Source: Thuidium tamariscinum (Eukaryota > Streptophyta > Bryopsida > Hypnales > Thuidiaceae). From it: a stretch of DNA of 64,000 nt. The stretch lies in assembly GCA_947034885.2 (NCBI GenBank), contig OX344758.2:4280501-4344500 (forward strand). Reading direction: 5' to 3'. A program made the position numbers and the translations under genes. Positions 12,658 to 25,800 of the stretch are shown here, piece by piece; position 1 is the first letter of the stretch, and every line of letters begins with the position of its first letter. Under the pieces are notes generated by a model. The model did no database searches and was not told where the DNA came from. It worked only from the letters and a program-made list of their open reading frames with translations.

Positions 12658-12923
12658 GCAGGATGTTAAATCGTACCAATGAAGGTGGTCCAGAAGGGTG
12701 GATTTACCTTAAGGGAAAAATGCAGGAATATTTTATTTTTTTGCAAATATTTCTTTTTGCAAATTTTGAATTCATATTTGCAAACACAAACCTCAAACTA
12801 GTTGCCAGAAGAACGTACTCTAGACATGGCTCAAAATAGGGGGGTTTGTTTTTACTTTTATCCTGGAGAACCCAAAATCCACCCTGTTGGGCCCACCTTC
12901 GTTGGTAGGATTTAACATCCTAC
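12658..12923 (+). mobile_element. MITE with about 48-bp inverted ends
   Basis: The left end GCAGGATGTTAAATCGTACC and the right end GGATTTAACATCCTAC are inverted copies, and the similarity runs about 48 bp inward to an AGGGTGGATTT / AAATCCACCCT pair. The element is 266 bp long. The target duplication is unclear. A 66-codon frame inside has no recognisable product. Confidence 0.65.
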
Positions 12924-12989
12924 CAAATGCAACAGGATTTTGTTGCAAAGAAGTAATTAATTACTTCACCCTTGAATGATGTTGCGTAC

Positions 12990-13322
12990 GTTTGGCGTCT
13001 TTTGAATGACAAAGAGCCTTTCCTTGTGGAATAAAAGTGCAACTTTTCATCCTTAGTATTAGAGGTAGAAAGGGGAGATCTTCTAGAGTACTTTGACTTC
13101 TAATGAATATTTTTGGCTTATTAAAAAAAAAAGATATTGCAGACATATCAAAATGCATGATTTTCACAGCCACCAATTCATCTTGTAATTCTTGAACACC
13201 GCCGTGGACATTTGACGTCCTTTGAATGACAAAGAATCTTCCCCTGAAGGACAAAAGTGTAATACTTTAGTGTTAGGGGTGGAAAGGGAGATCTTCAACA
13301 GTTCTTTGACTTCCAATGAATA
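12990..13322 (+). repeat. Direct duplication of about 115-120 bp
   Basis: Units at 12990-13109 and 13210-13322 share TTTGAATGACAAAGA, then AAAAGTG, a GAGATCTTC block and CTTTGACTTC in the same order. They are separated by about 100 bp and are diverged from each other. Confidence 0.7.
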
Positions 13323-13627
13323 ATGTAGTCTACTCTAAAAGCAACCATTTAAGTATTGGTTGCATTTTCTCATGGACTTCTATGGAGAGAAATATTTTTT
13401 TCTTATTTTTTAAAAAGCAAAAAATGGATGCCTCATGCAACAAGAGTAGTTTCTTAATTTTCAGACCAATACATAATTAGTTATGATTTTTCAAAGATGG
13501 TAGTCCTAGGTATCTATTTGTAACTATAGGCTTGACAAAATGAGAACACATGTGGTATGTAAAGAGAGGTAGGGAAATCTAGAAGGAGCTGGCTGACTTG
13601 CTTCAAAGAACAAGGGAGGGTCCTTAA

Positions 13628-14369
13628 CCCCTAAAGCCTTGAGTTGCATTTTTTTTGGCAATATAGCAATTTTGGGCAACTCACTACAAAATGGAGTTTT
13701 TATTTTTTTATTTGAAATTTTAATAGAACATGTCTCCAAGGAGTAGCTTCAAGGCTCAACAATTTTCATAACTTTTGATTACACGGTTAAGAAGTTATGG
13801 CATGATATGTTGTTTTGTTTGAACATAGGGCAGCCCGGGCAGCTGAAAAAAATTCTTTAAAAAAACTTCTTTTTCCAAAAGTGAAATTTTAAATTGATTC
13901 TTTAGGTTTTTACAGACATGGGAAGCTTTGAATTATTCCATTTGGATTAAGGAGTCAAAAGTTATGAGGAATTTTAGTTTGCGGGTAGGTATGGAGTCTT
14001 TGAAAACCATACCTACTCACAAACTAAAATTCCTCATAACTTTTGATTCCTTAATCCAAATGGAATAATTCAAAGCTTCCCATGTCTGTAAAAACCTAAA
14101 GAATCAATTTGAAATTCCACTTTTGAAAAAAATAAAAATTTAAGAATTTTTTTCAGCTGCCTAGGCTGCCCCATGTTCAAACAAAATAGTATATCATGCC
14201 ATAACTTCTTAACTGTGTAATCAAAAGTTATGAAAATTATTGGGCCTTGAAGCTAATCCTTGGACACATGTTGTGTCAAAATTTCAAAGAAAAAAAATAA
14301 AAGATCCATTTGTAGTGAACTACCCAAAATCGCTATGTTGCCAAAAAACATAGCTCAGGGCTTTAGGGG
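13628..14369 (+). mobile_element. 742-bp foldback element with TTAA-type flanks
   Basis: Nearly the whole element is one inverted repeat. The arms run from 13628 to 13994 and from 14007 to 14369, around a 12-base loop at 13995-14006. The termini are CCCCTAAAGCC and GGCTTTAGGGG. The flanks are TTAA (13624-13627) and TTGA (14370-14373), a one-mismatch TTAA duplication. The left arm is related to one half of the element at 55539-56475. Transcription through it would give a hairpin of more than 350 paired bases, a likely small-RNA source. Confidence 0.8.
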
Positions 14370-15959
14370 TTGATGTGACCACTAGTAATTTTAAAGATTT
14401 TAGATTCTAAATACTATTTTCAGTGGTTGTTGGCCATCCAAATTTGATTTTAAATGTATTAATGTACATATGTCACAACTTTTTGAAATGGACTACATTG
14501 CATGTTAAACCAATCCATGGTACAGCCTAATGCACCCTCAATCCTCACTTCTTCATGCCATTTACAGTGGAAACACCAAAAAACGTCCAAATAAGGAATT
14601 TAGCATAGTTGGAGGCAACGTTTTCTAAACATGATATTTTTCTAATATTAGCGAGTGAAAATCATGAATATTAAAAGAAATTAGATTTTTCAGATACAAT
14701 ATGTAATTTCTACAAATTTTCAAAGTATTGGCTCCCTAGACCTGTGGAACCGTCCTGTAGGTGCCCCCAAAACTGAACCCTACGAAAATCAACATGTAGC
14801 CAACTAAATTTCCCTATGTCCTTTAGTTGTGTCAATAAATTACAATCATACATCTGGCGAACACATTAAGGGAAGTCTACTGATGCATTTGGGTGAATCT
14901 ACAGTCCACTACAAAGAACAAGTGCGGGAATAGGTGTTTTGCCCTTAGTATCAATCATTGTTCCCTTTTAGAACTACATCATGTCTTTTTTATCCTCAAT
15001 TGTAGGGGCCATTTTAAAACAACACTCGCTTTTAGAGTAGACTACCTTATATTTGGTGTTTTCAAAGTAGGTGATGCTACACGGTATCAAAATGCATGAT
15101 TTCCACGGCCACTGGTCCATCCTTCATGGGTTAAGGGTTAACCCCAGAACGACCCTGCGATTACCTCACTTGGAAAGGTGCAGCAGAGAGGCCCAAAGTT
15201 TTTGAATTATTGGAGTACCAAAATCGGTAGCACCGAAGAAGTAACCGTACTGATGGAAAGTATGTTTCCAATGCAACATACTGAAATTTCCGTGAGTCCA
15301 AAAGATTCCAAAAACTTCGGCAGATTTGGACCTTCGGCGTGGGTGTTGAGTGCCAGAACCTGCTTACTTTGAAGTTCGTCAGCACTTCAATGGGTGCCAC
15401 ACATTCATTACTTTACAAAATTGACTGAAATTTTCAGGATGCTACAGTACATTAGCAAGGTCGCAATGCTGTTGCAATATTCTGACGTTAGGTGCATTGT
15501 TTTTTGGTAACGATGACTCCAATGTGCAGGGTGTTAATTTTGTCCCTTGGCACACTATCACGAACTCAAAATTCTTGTACAAAATGGAAAAAGACTGGGC
15601 AAAATCCGAGCGGTGAACATGGAGAGTCAAGAAATGCACACAGGAAGGAAAAATTTCTGCAGAAATCTGACAGTTAGACTGAAAGAAAATTGCAGTGCAA
15701 GACATTGGAGGGGGTGACCTGGTGAAGGGGAGGGTCAAGGAGGAGGGAAGCAAGCGTGGCAACTGCCTAAATAAGGTGGGATTGGCACCTGCTGTCCCTG
15801 CAAACTTGACATTGGATTTAGATATTGTTTCTCTTCCACTGAAGGAGCGTGACTTCAGCATTTGCAATAGAAAAAATACTAAACTCTTGGCAGGAAGACT
15901 CGTTTCACAAAGGATGGACCTATCATCCCAACATACTTTCTTCGGGTCTTCCTGTCAGG
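14370..15959. other. Unassigned DNA, moderately GC-rich from about 15100
   Basis: About 15100-15960 has a base composition closer to genic DNA than its surroundings, but neither strand gives a convincing exon set. The 141-codon minus-strand frame at 15442-15867 has no domain. There is a palindrome around 15127-15137 (GGGTTAACCCC), which may be the abutting ends of two TTAA-type elements. Confidence 0.4.
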
Positions 15960-17525
15960 AATAATGAATGAAGGTTCAGTCATTATTCTCTCATTTAGGA
16001 TGAGGAGGGTGTTTCGGAATCAGAGAAGTCCTAACAGCATCACCACAGCTCCATGCCAAAAGGCACAAACTGGCTATTTGGACGGGCTTTGGGCAGAAAT
16101 ACCACCCCATGGCACACACGCCAAGCAACAAAATCAGAGCAACCACGCCAGAATTTGAGGATGGCACGTTCAAATGGTGGCACCTTGAGTGTGCCCGCCA
16201 TACGCACTCTGCTGCCATTGACCGGATCTGTAGCCTTAATCTGGGAAAGGTGCACCTTGGAGCAATACAAACAACCATGTGGCCTGACAAGGCAATGAAT
16301 TTTCATGACGTGGCTAGGTTTTCTGTCCCGAGATGCGTGCTCCCCATACATGGTGCGTCCCTTTGGCGTGGACACCGTGGGGTGTTGCTCAGGTGAGCTT
16401 TCCACAGCTTGTGAAGAGCCGCGCCACTTACTCACTTGGCGCCCCACTGGCGTGTCAAGACGTGGGGATGCTCTAAACTGCCAATTTTTGATGCTTTGTC
16501 CAAATCAAAAGTTCAAGTTTAAAAAAAATTCTAAACATATAAAAGTGCATTAAAAAAGTAAGGCGATGTGGAAAACTTTTAGCCCATTTGATTCCATAGA
16601 TTAAAAGATTATAAAGTTTGGACTTTAAAAAAAAAACTTTTTTTCATTTTTGCAAAATAGGGTTAGCAAACTTTGAGCTCTTTTAGGATTCAACTTTTAT
16701 TGTATACAAAAATTCAGATTTTTACTATTCATAAGTAGATGGTGTTAGGTTCACTTATGAAGAAACTTTGGAGCAAAATAATAATAATATTAATATGGAG
16801 TCTACCATACTCTAAATCATTGTAGCATGCAAAAAGGTCAATTGAGGTGGTGGTACTCTTGTGATTTTTGATGATTTTTTTGTTCCACATATTCAAAAAA
16901 AAAACACTTTGGCTTAGCAAATTGTAAGATGATAGGATTAGAAGAAAACACTTTTTTGGGAAATTGTCCCAATGTAGCTAGCAAAGTTTGACTACTCTTG
17001 AAATGTGAGATACAATTTAATTTTGGTGGACAAATGTATGCTATATATTATTAATTATATAAATGCCAAATTCAAGAGTCAATAAAGGCTTTAGTAAAAG
17101 ATGTTCAAATCACTTAAATTACACTAATAGTTCAAGGCAATACAACTTTTGATTTAGGCATGTGACTATAAAGAGAATTATATTTCCATTAAGGGGGGGA
17201 TATGCTTACACCTTGTGTCAATATTTCATGAGCATCTAAGCAAATTTTGATTGTGTAGGAATCTACTTGGTTTTTATGGTTGTTTGTTTAATAGACAATT
17301 GTCAATTTTAGGGGTTAAAGGGGTACTTTTGCATTATCATAATATTTGTATAGGAAGTTCAAAGAAATACATTAGAATCCAAATGTATAATTATATTCTT
17401 CCTAGGAGCAACATTAGGAAGCTACTAAGAATTTTCTTTTGATCACCCATATTAATTAGCTTGTTTACTACAAGATGACTAAAGGAATGACAATAGGTCA
17501 TCCTACTTCACTTGCTTCCTAAGGT
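15960..17525 (+). repeat. 1.2-kb dispersed direct repeat, copy 2 (with MITE insert)
   Basis: This is the second copy of the repeat at 2700-3915. It is longer by the MITE at 16035-16473. The copies differ by many substitutions and small indels, which argues for an old duplication. Confidence 0.75.
16035..16473 (+). mobile_element. PIF/Harbinger-type MITE with TAA duplication
   Basis: The element is bounded by TAA at 16032-16034 and 16474-16476. Removing it plus one TAA restores the sequence of the empty repeat copy near 2770 (GAAGTCC followed by AAACTGCC). The ends CAGCATCACCAC and GTGGGGATGCTC are imperfect inverted repeats. A 3-bp TWA duplication is typical of PIF/Harbinger. The 439-bp body is GC-richer than its host repeat and has overlapping short frames on both strands with no recognisable product. 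Confidence 0.75.
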
Positions 17526-20500
17526 AAGAAATCAAAGCATAGAGTTAGTCAAGAATTCTTGAAGCTCAACTTTGATCAATCCATCAAAGCAAGACAATGA
17601 ATTGTACAATATCTTCACTGCAAGAGCCTTTATACTTAAGACCCACCCCTATTACAAATTACTCCTAGCCTTCTAGTCTTTAAAAGTTCATGTGCTTAAA
17701 AGAATTTTAAGAAAATAAAAATTGAAATTGTTCAAAAATTACTTTTTAAAGAATGAATTATTCAACAAAGCAGTTTTGTGAAGTGTTCAAAAGAAGCAAA
17801 TTCAACTCTTTGAAAACATTATTTATTTGCATCAAGTACTATAAATTCATTAAGCTATAGAAGTGAAAGTAGAATAATGAAATCCAATATTTGCAAAAAA
17901 CAAGACTCAACAAAGAAAGAAAAATTCAAATTTAAAAAAAAAGTAATTGTGAAAAAATATATTGGTTATTCAAGATCCCACTCCAAGATCCACAAAGCAA
18001 TTATACTAAACAAATATCAAATCTAATTTTAGATTATATATACTTGGAATATTCTCTAACAACTATAATTGAGTTTTCTAGCAAGATCGTGAGTCAAGAA
18101 GGACTAATTAGTTATGACATACTAGCAAATAGTAGTTTTAGTTGCTAATATGTGAGCCTAGAATCATGAGTGCATAAGCATAGGAGTCTATACACTATAT
18201 AATAGTAGTCTATATTATAGAAACCTTCTACAATAATAGTGTACCTAAGTTTAAAATACCTACATTATAGTTGTTTATTCTATACTTACAAGCACCTTTA
18301 ATGGTTGTAGAATAGGTGTTTATATATGTGCTCAAAGCTTACAGGTTCACATTTCTACGCTCACATGCTAGCATTATTAAAAATTATAACTAGGTTTATT
18401 GAAGTTTTAGAATTTCATTGAATACAGTATATAAAAAGAAGTTAATACTGATTGATATAGTTTATAAATTCATATCCCAACTTCAATGTTCTTGTCTTTA
18501 GGGAAAAAAAGAGCTTTGAAAGATGTTACAGATTTTGGACAATAGAGATTGAATAGGGAATGTTGCTTGAAAAAAAAAATCAAAAGGAGGCTAGCAAATT
18601 TTGGGGCTTGATTAGTGTAGGGCAATATTTTGAAAAGTTTTTCAGAAAATAAAATCAAATAAAAATGTGATTTCAAATTTTTAGATATATATGGCATTAG
18701 TGTGATCACGTCGGATTGCTATTTTCTAAATTGTCATTTATTTCTATATATATATATAATTTATTATTTATCATTTTTTCATTATTATTTTTTCAATTTT
18801 TCAATGATATTTAATATTTTTCGATGTTATCATTGTTCATCATTGATGATGAATAGTGCCTAGTGTCTCTCAAAGAAGCTATAACATTAAATGAAACTTG
18901 AGGGCATTACAGGACCATTTCGGGTCTGTTCCTAATACGGTTCCCTATGTCACTGATTGTTGTCAGATTAGCATTAACCAAAAAAAAATTAAAACCTGAA
19001 ATATAAAATAATTTTTTTTAAATTTTTAAAGAAAGAACTTAATTATGTGGCAGTGTCTCAACCACATAGGATTCCCATTCCTATGCAAAAATTGTGTTCT
19101 TGCAGTCTAGGAACCCATCATCTCCTAATACCCTCAAATTTCATCTAATGATTACATTGAGGAAAACTTTTCAAAGGGATGCAAGCCTTTTGAAGGCAAA
19201 TTTTCTTTCTAATGATTGTACATCGTACAATGAACATCAAATTACAATTAATGAGTTGATTGAGTCATACTTTTGGAATTATACTCAATAATTAATGATT
19301 ATTCTTTAGTTCTTCATTTTGATAGTTAGTCTTCACAATCGTCTTTCACAATAATGACTAAGTATTTTCAAATACAATAATATTATCAAACTCAATAATA
19401 TGGTTGAGTTAACTTCTTTGTTAAAAATATTTAAAATGCAAAGGTAGACCTAGAAGGGTTTGGACTCAAATTGAGTATTTGTGTTTTATAAATTTAGCTC
19501 ATGCTTAATTGTGGAATCTCTAATATGAATAGCAACCACTGTAAAGAATTCCAACTACTTTCACATTATTTAGCTACGTGATTCTACCAAATTGACTACT
19601 AACTTATCATTTTTATAAATAAATAATGTGAACATCATAGATATACTTCATGTTAACTTTTGAGTGTCTAGTGACTCATAGGGTTATTAGAACAAAACAC
19701 TTCAAAAGTCTACAACAAATTTATATTTTGTCCAAAAATATGTAAAATCAATTAGTAATCCCTTTTGCAATATTCTTCCAAATGTAAATATCTAAAAATA
19801 TTTAAAACATTTAGCATAGGGCTATAAACAAAGCAACCAATGTGCCTACAATAGAATCATATGAAATAATTGCATCTAATTATGACCAATTTCTAAATCT
19901 AACCCCTACAAATTTTTGTTCTACAAAATGTCTAATTTTTAATTATAAATGCTTAGAATCAAGTTTAAATCACACCAATTTTGAACGTGCTAATAAATCA
20001 TAGTTTAAAATGTAAAAAATGAAGAACAAACTAATGTATAAAAGCATTTCTTTTACAAACTTTTTAATTCTTTACAAACTATTTTCTTAGTATTTAGGTG
20101 CATTTAGTTGTGCTTAGGCACAAATATATGCGCAAAATTTTTGAAGTCATTGATTTTTTTCTTGACTTTATAAAACAACTTGTTTTTTAGTATTTTGTAA
20201 GGGGAAAAACTACAACTTTCAAATTTCATGTGCAATTTTTAATCTTTCATTTTTGAACTTTTCATTGTGTACTTGTGCAATGAACTAGGTACTTTATTCT
20301 ACTGGCATTAGTCAATTTTCTAGTTGATGAACAAAATCTTTTTGGCCTATGTTTTTGTCTTCGTATATTTTCATTCATCCCAAGCAATTTGGGATTTGTG
20401 TAAGACAAACCTTCTTTATGACCAATTTGATGAAATTTAGGTAAAACAATATATTTGTACAAATTAAGATATAAGACAAAATAACCCACCTACCCAAAAC

Positions 20501-20813
20501 GTTGGCTAAATGCTTAAAAGTTAATAATTAGAGCCATGTTTGAATCTTTATCATGTTTTGAGTAGAAACACCCATTAGTTTATTGTCAGCCGGTGAAATT
20601 TTGGAAAAAATCAATTGCAATTAGAAAACATTGAAAAAAACTAGAGAAAAACATCTATTAAAGTTCTATTTGGAGTGGAAAAAAAATAGAGAAAAAAATA
20701 AAGTTTGTACTTTAAAAAAACTAACAATTCAATTTTGGAATTCAAAAGAAAGTAGCTACTAAATATCAACAAGATGTAGGGGCTCTAAGAAATCACCTAA
20801 AAAACATTAATAT
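17526..20813. other. Gene-free AT-rich repeat DNA
   Basis: No coding region was recognised. About 18890-19060 resembles the repeat at 4430-4760, sharing a GTTCCCTATG/GTTCCCTGA block and a TGGCAG block followed by AACCACAT-like sequence. There is a TATATATA patch near 18745. Confidence 0.5.
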
Positions 20814-21446
20814 CCCCTAAGTGCCCAAGGCACCAAAATTTGGTGTTTGCAAAACTTTGAAGTTAAAAAAATCTAACCAATTTTCTATTTTTAATAATTT
20901 GTATTTTTGAAGAATTCTTTTTGAAGTCTACTTTAAGCATCAAAAATCTGATCTTGAAAATGATTGATTGTGGTTTTTCTATTCAACATTTTGTACAAGG
21001 GTATCTATTGCAATTTTGACTTTTGCTAGTGTTGTGGGCTCTTGGAAATGAGCCTCAAATACATTAGATCTTAGAGAAAAATCACATTAGAAATTCTCCA
21101 AAAAAAAATTGCAAAATAGATTTTGAGAAGCCATAAATTGATTGGGGTTATGCATGTTAGGCCCTTTCACCTCATATTTTTTTGGTCACCAACTTTTTAG
21201 ATTTAACTCATGAAAAGAGGATTAAAAGACTTCACATCACTTTTGCAATTTTACCACCCTCATGATCAAACATCATAATCTTTCAATCCATAAGTGATAT
21301 TATCATGTTTTCTTTTCCTAAATGATAACTTACATATCTAGTTTGAATTTGTACGGTTATATTTCAAAAAAAATTGATAAAATTGACTTTTTGTTCACTT
21401 TAGAACAAATTTCTAGAAGCTCAAAAAAGACCTTGGATGTTTAGGG
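20814..21446 (+). mobile_element. TTAA-type TIR element, subfamily 1, copy B
   Basis: The element begins CCCCTAAGTGCCCAAGGC and ends CCTTGGATGTTTAGGG; it is 633 bp and colinear with copy A without its insertion. The right flank TTAT is one change from TTAA, while the left flank is degraded. This copy provides the uninterrupted reference for the CACTA insertion in copy A. Confidence 0.75.
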
Positions 21447-21575
21447 TTATACATCTGTGTCAAAAATTTTTTTTTCGCAACATATGGATCATTCTTATGA
21501 ATTAAGTAATATTGCTTGCAACATCCGTGGAGTTCACTAAAATACATTACTTACATTAAGTAATATTGCTTGTAA

Positions 21576-21983
21576 GAGCATCCTCAATCCTCCGCATGTC
21601 AAAACGGCGCTGCAACTAACGAGATTGCGTTCCCTTTTTCTTCTGTGTCTCTTGCCATCGCAGGTGCCTCAATGCTACGACAGTACTTAGAACTCCAAAC
21701 ACTCTACTACAATTCCTTACAGCTGATGCGGCGACAATAAATAGAATGGAAAGGTGCGTGAAGTGAAGAGGATATGGAACCATCACTATTCTTGGTGTTG
21801 TCAAAGAAATGCAGAGGAGTTTGGAGGGCACAACAAATGGCCAATTTTTACAGAGTGGGAGCCAAGAAATACTACGGCCTTGAAACTGACGTGAGAGGTG
21901 GCGAGTGCATTGGGGCAGGGTTTTGTCAAGCTGCGCAGAACTTGCCGTTGCAGTGCGTTCATTCTTGAGCATTGAGGATGCTC
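21576..21983 (+). mobile_element. PIF/Harbinger-type MITE, 408 bp
   Basis: Perfect 13-bp inverted ends GAGCATCCTCAAT and ATTGAGGATGCTC are flanked by TAA on both sides (21573-21575 and 21984-21986). It is related at its ends to the MITE at 16035-16473. A 124-codon minus-strand frame covers most of it but ends beyond the element and has no domain, so I treat it as non-coding. It lies about 0.9 kb upstream of the hydrolase gene. Confidence 0.85.
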
Positions 21984-21986
21984 TAA

Positions 21987-22895
21987 ACACACATGTTAAA
22001 GAGAGTTTTTAAGCGGTTCCCACATTCGTTCCCTAAGTTCCCCCCATCAGTCCGCCGAAGTTCACCTTTACGGAGAGTTCGAGTCCCCTGGAAAAAATCA
22101 TCCAAAACGCTTTCCTACCCACAATAATAATCGGCATGTCCTTCTTGACACGTCGCTACTAAATTTGAGGTCATGGCGACATCCTGGGATTGCATTTTGT
22201 TTGTTGTGATTTATGAAACTATCACCAACCGCTCTTGAGTGGCTGTGGACCGGTGCGTCATCAGGTGAGTGCTGCCGGCCTTACTACAGTAGTTTGTTTC
22301 AGATCAGTTCTTTTCATTTGTTTGCTAATCTTGCTTTTTCACAAGCTAGCTTGTGATTCCATTAGCTTACAGGTGAAGCTGCTGCCTCCCCGCAGTCGTG
22401 CAAATTCCCTCGAATGTTTGTAATCAGTGAAGGATTTAGATCGAGCGATTCTATCTGGATGCTGAACAGCTGAGCTGCTTGAACTCTCTGAAATTCATTT
22501 TCAGGTGGGTATTCTCTGGTCTGGTCTGTTTCAATCTCCTGTTATCTTGAGCTGATTCAATCGCCTCGCAGTCGTTATTGAAGCTCAGTACATGGAAAAT
22601 CCTTCACATTGACTCCCAGATGTCACGGAAGAACCGTTGGGAAGTCGTTCAAATTGAGCCTAAGGTACGAAACGAGAACTTCCTCAATTCAAATGCTGAG
22701 TAACTATGCCACCACTTCTATTTCTGTCGGTGTCTGGTGCGCATTGAGTGTCAGTGGAAAGATTTTGGAGGAGCTAAGGTAGAGGATCCATTCAACATAT
22801 AGTACATTAGAGGCTCCATTCACCGTACAGGTGCGCTTTAATCTAATCTAAGTACCATCATTCTCACAGAAGCTGATGCCCTCTGCTCAACAGAT
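21987..22895 (+). promoter_or_regulatory. Probable promoter and leader of the tandem hydrolase gene
   Basis: The base composition rises toward that of the gene. Splice-like sites such as CAG/GTGGGT near 22503 suggest a leader intron. The patch at about 22780-22836, with CTCCATTCACCGTACAGGTG, is a diverged copy of one end of the MITE found in intron 4 of the gene (25718-25880). No TATA box is convincing. Confidence 0.35.
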
Positions 22896-25800
22896 ATGAT
22901 GAAACTGTGCAACGAATTCGTGCTGCTGCTGCTGCTAGCATTATCAGTCGTAGAGTGCCGCACGGTGAACAAGTGCCCTGGGTGCCCAGACGCCATCGCT
23001 GCCTTACAATCGGATGCTAATGTGACAATTAACAAAATCCCAGGCATTGGCTATGGCTTCCTCGGTCCCACCGGCGTTGCTCCGCCGATCGTGGGAGGGC
23101 CCAATGTCACTCGAGGGCTGGTGCTCATGCCGGAGGACGGCGTCGCCCCGGAGGCGTATGCTCCTCTAGCTCGAGGTAATGGCTTCTTCTCAGGGTTTCG
23201 GTTTCGATTTTCGATTTCGATTTCGGGTTTTAGGATTTGAGGTTTGTGCATGCACAGTTTGTACGTCCAGGAGGAAGAAGGGGCGATGGCTTTATTAATA
23301 AGGAAGCCTGGTTAAGGTCTGTGCCGCCATTGGCAAGTTGTCATATGAAATTGTCACGCCAACCATAATTTTCCTGATTGGATTATGCTACGATTTAACG
23401 TCGAAATGGCCTCGTTTAGAACATTTGGAAAGTCTAGTTTATGAGAATCCTAATCACAAGCATTATATATCCAGCCGTGGTTGCCAGCTTGAAGTTCATG
23501 ACGGAAATCTACTCTTGTGTTTACGTCTGAGATTTCGTGAAGCACCCTTTTTTATTTTATAGGAATCCTCGTGATCACATAACATTCTCGAACTTCAATG
23601 CAATGGATTCTTTTGCTGTCCCATAAATCAAGGCTCCTTTCACACTAGAAAATCTTGAATGAAAGCTGGGCCATGCATGAATTGTGGGCCACCGTGCCAC
23701 GAATTATTCTCGTTGCAGTGATTCCTTTAGAAGTGACCGCGAACCCAGCCTCCCCCATTCAAGTCCGAGTGTTATGCAGTTCAGAAGAGTTTCCATTTCT
23801 TTTAAAGAATTGCTGAAGTTATTATGATATTTAGAGATTATGTGGCTTTTATCTATCTCAAAAAAAGAGAAAATCCAAAGTCTTCTTCACTTACGATTGC
23901 CAAATTGGAGACCGAACCCAGAGTTGTCCTCCACCTTTAAATGAGAACTTGTGAAGTCGGTTGCTCAGTTGGTTTCTTTCTTTCTGTTGTACTGTGCTGT
24001 CCATGTGCATCAGAGGTGGCGTTAACCGGGCGATACGTCGTGATTCTGGAGAAGGCGTCTGAGGGGCGGACCTTGATTGCAATGAAAAAGCAATGGCAGT
24101 TGCAGTATTGGGTGTTAGCTGGCCATGGCCGTGGAGGTATATTGGCGGCCGAGCTTGCACGCACGCTGCTGCCCAAAGTCAAGGGCGTGGTGCTCATAGC
24201 AGCGCCCATGCCCTCGCACGTGGATGTGGTGAACCTCAACGTCTTCGTCACGGTTTTGTATGGGCAAAAGGATACTGTGGTCACTCCTAAAGCAGTGGAG
24301 ACTTCTTTTCCTAGGATTCCAGGTTCTCACTCCTTCCAGACATCTGATGGGCAATTTTATTGCAAGAAACCCTTGGACTATTTGTTGTGTTTTGCCTGCT
24401 GTACTGGGAAAAAAACTTTTGGAATATTTGATTTCAAATCAAGAAAAGTATTGGCAATTAGACTAACACGGAAAATACAAAAACTCAGGCCTACAAAAAA
24501 CATTCTCTAAATCTTATGCTCAGAGAGAAAATTTTGTGTAAAAGACACCCCTGCTACCCATAACTTGAAGAGCGCAAGCATAGTACTTAGCTGTCAGTGT
24601 CGACGTTGTCTTCTGATTTCGGATGCTGAATTTACTAATAAATTCTTAGGCATTGACGTTGTGAGCGATTGCTACCTTCTGGTTTGCAGGAGACAGTTCA
24701 GTTACTTTGTTTCCGAACTTGAGCCACTACGACTTCGCAAGCAGTGCGTGTGTGGGTAATGGGAAAGGGCAAGATGAGAAACAAGGTCTGGGTATTAGGG
24801 ATCCAGACTTCGGAACTATAGTCTCGAAGGCTTCTATCACTGTTGCGCTCTCTCAGTGGGCAGTTGCCAGCGAAAAGGCCCTGTCGTTCTCGGATAATTA
24901 TCTTTTGACACCAGGGCACAACGCCTCCAAAGTGTATCCTGGGGACATTCGAGTGCAGTGCACACAAGTTCCAATCCCCAACAGCAACCCACAGGTAAAC
25001 GTTTATTCTATGCCTCCAATATTTGAACTGATTAAAAAAAAGAGTTCAAAGGGGTGCAATTATCTATTGGAGGTCAAAGGAAAACACAGAGTGAATCATC
25101 TTTGAGTTGGACAGAACAGGATATCTCTATTAATGTTCAATTTATTGCTCATTTGCAACATCATTTTACCATGCAGCTCAATGGCACGTCATGGCTGCCA
25201 TTGTACTGTTCAGATGTTTTAAGTTTTTGTTGCTGTTTTTGGTTTCCTCTATGAAACAGAGGTCATGGTGGGTGTTCACTCCCACGGAAATCAAAGGGGG
25301 TTATGTGTATTACCCCGGAGCAGCTGTGGATGCCCGTGCTTACTTCCCCTTGGCTTTCGAAATTGCTGCACGAGGGCACTTAGTGGTCATCGTCCAGGTG
25401 CCATCTCGCACTGCAGTCTTCAGTTACCAGGATGCCAACACTATAATAGCTTCCACGAATCCCTTATTTTCTGGTAAGATTGATACTCCCTCTGTCTCGA
25501 AACAAGCGTCCGCAATGAACATAGTTGAAAATGTTTGATACAAATTTCATTGATCATATTTTGAAAAGCCTCAATTCAGAAGGGGTCCAAGTGTTTATAT
25601 CACAAGAATCAATGAAGAACATTGCACGTGTTCATTTGCAACTTAAAATAAAATCGGACAGAAAAGAGCCTCCACATAACCTGAGGGTAGAGGCTCCAGT
25701 AAGCATATGGCACATTAGAGTCTCCATTGACCATACAAGTGAGCTTCGAATTGTGCTAATTGTGAAAACGATTTTGATCTATTGTCATTGTTTTTTTTGC

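Noticed and set aside
15442-15867. 141-codon minus-strand frame
   Set aside because: It has no motif or splice context and is overlapped by equally open frames on the plus strand.
17295-17320. TTTTAGGGGTTAA as another TTAA-element end
   Set aside because: The same position in the sister repeat (near 3695) is colinear through the site, so it is internal to that repeat.
21616-21990. 124-codon minus-strand frame
   Set aside because: It is almost entirely inside a MITE with perfect 13-bp ends and TAA flanks, starts just outside it, and has no domain.
23338-23562. 74-codon frame between hydrolase exons 1 and 2
   Set aside because: It lies in intron 1; splicing it in is not needed to keep the hydrolase frame and it matches nothing.
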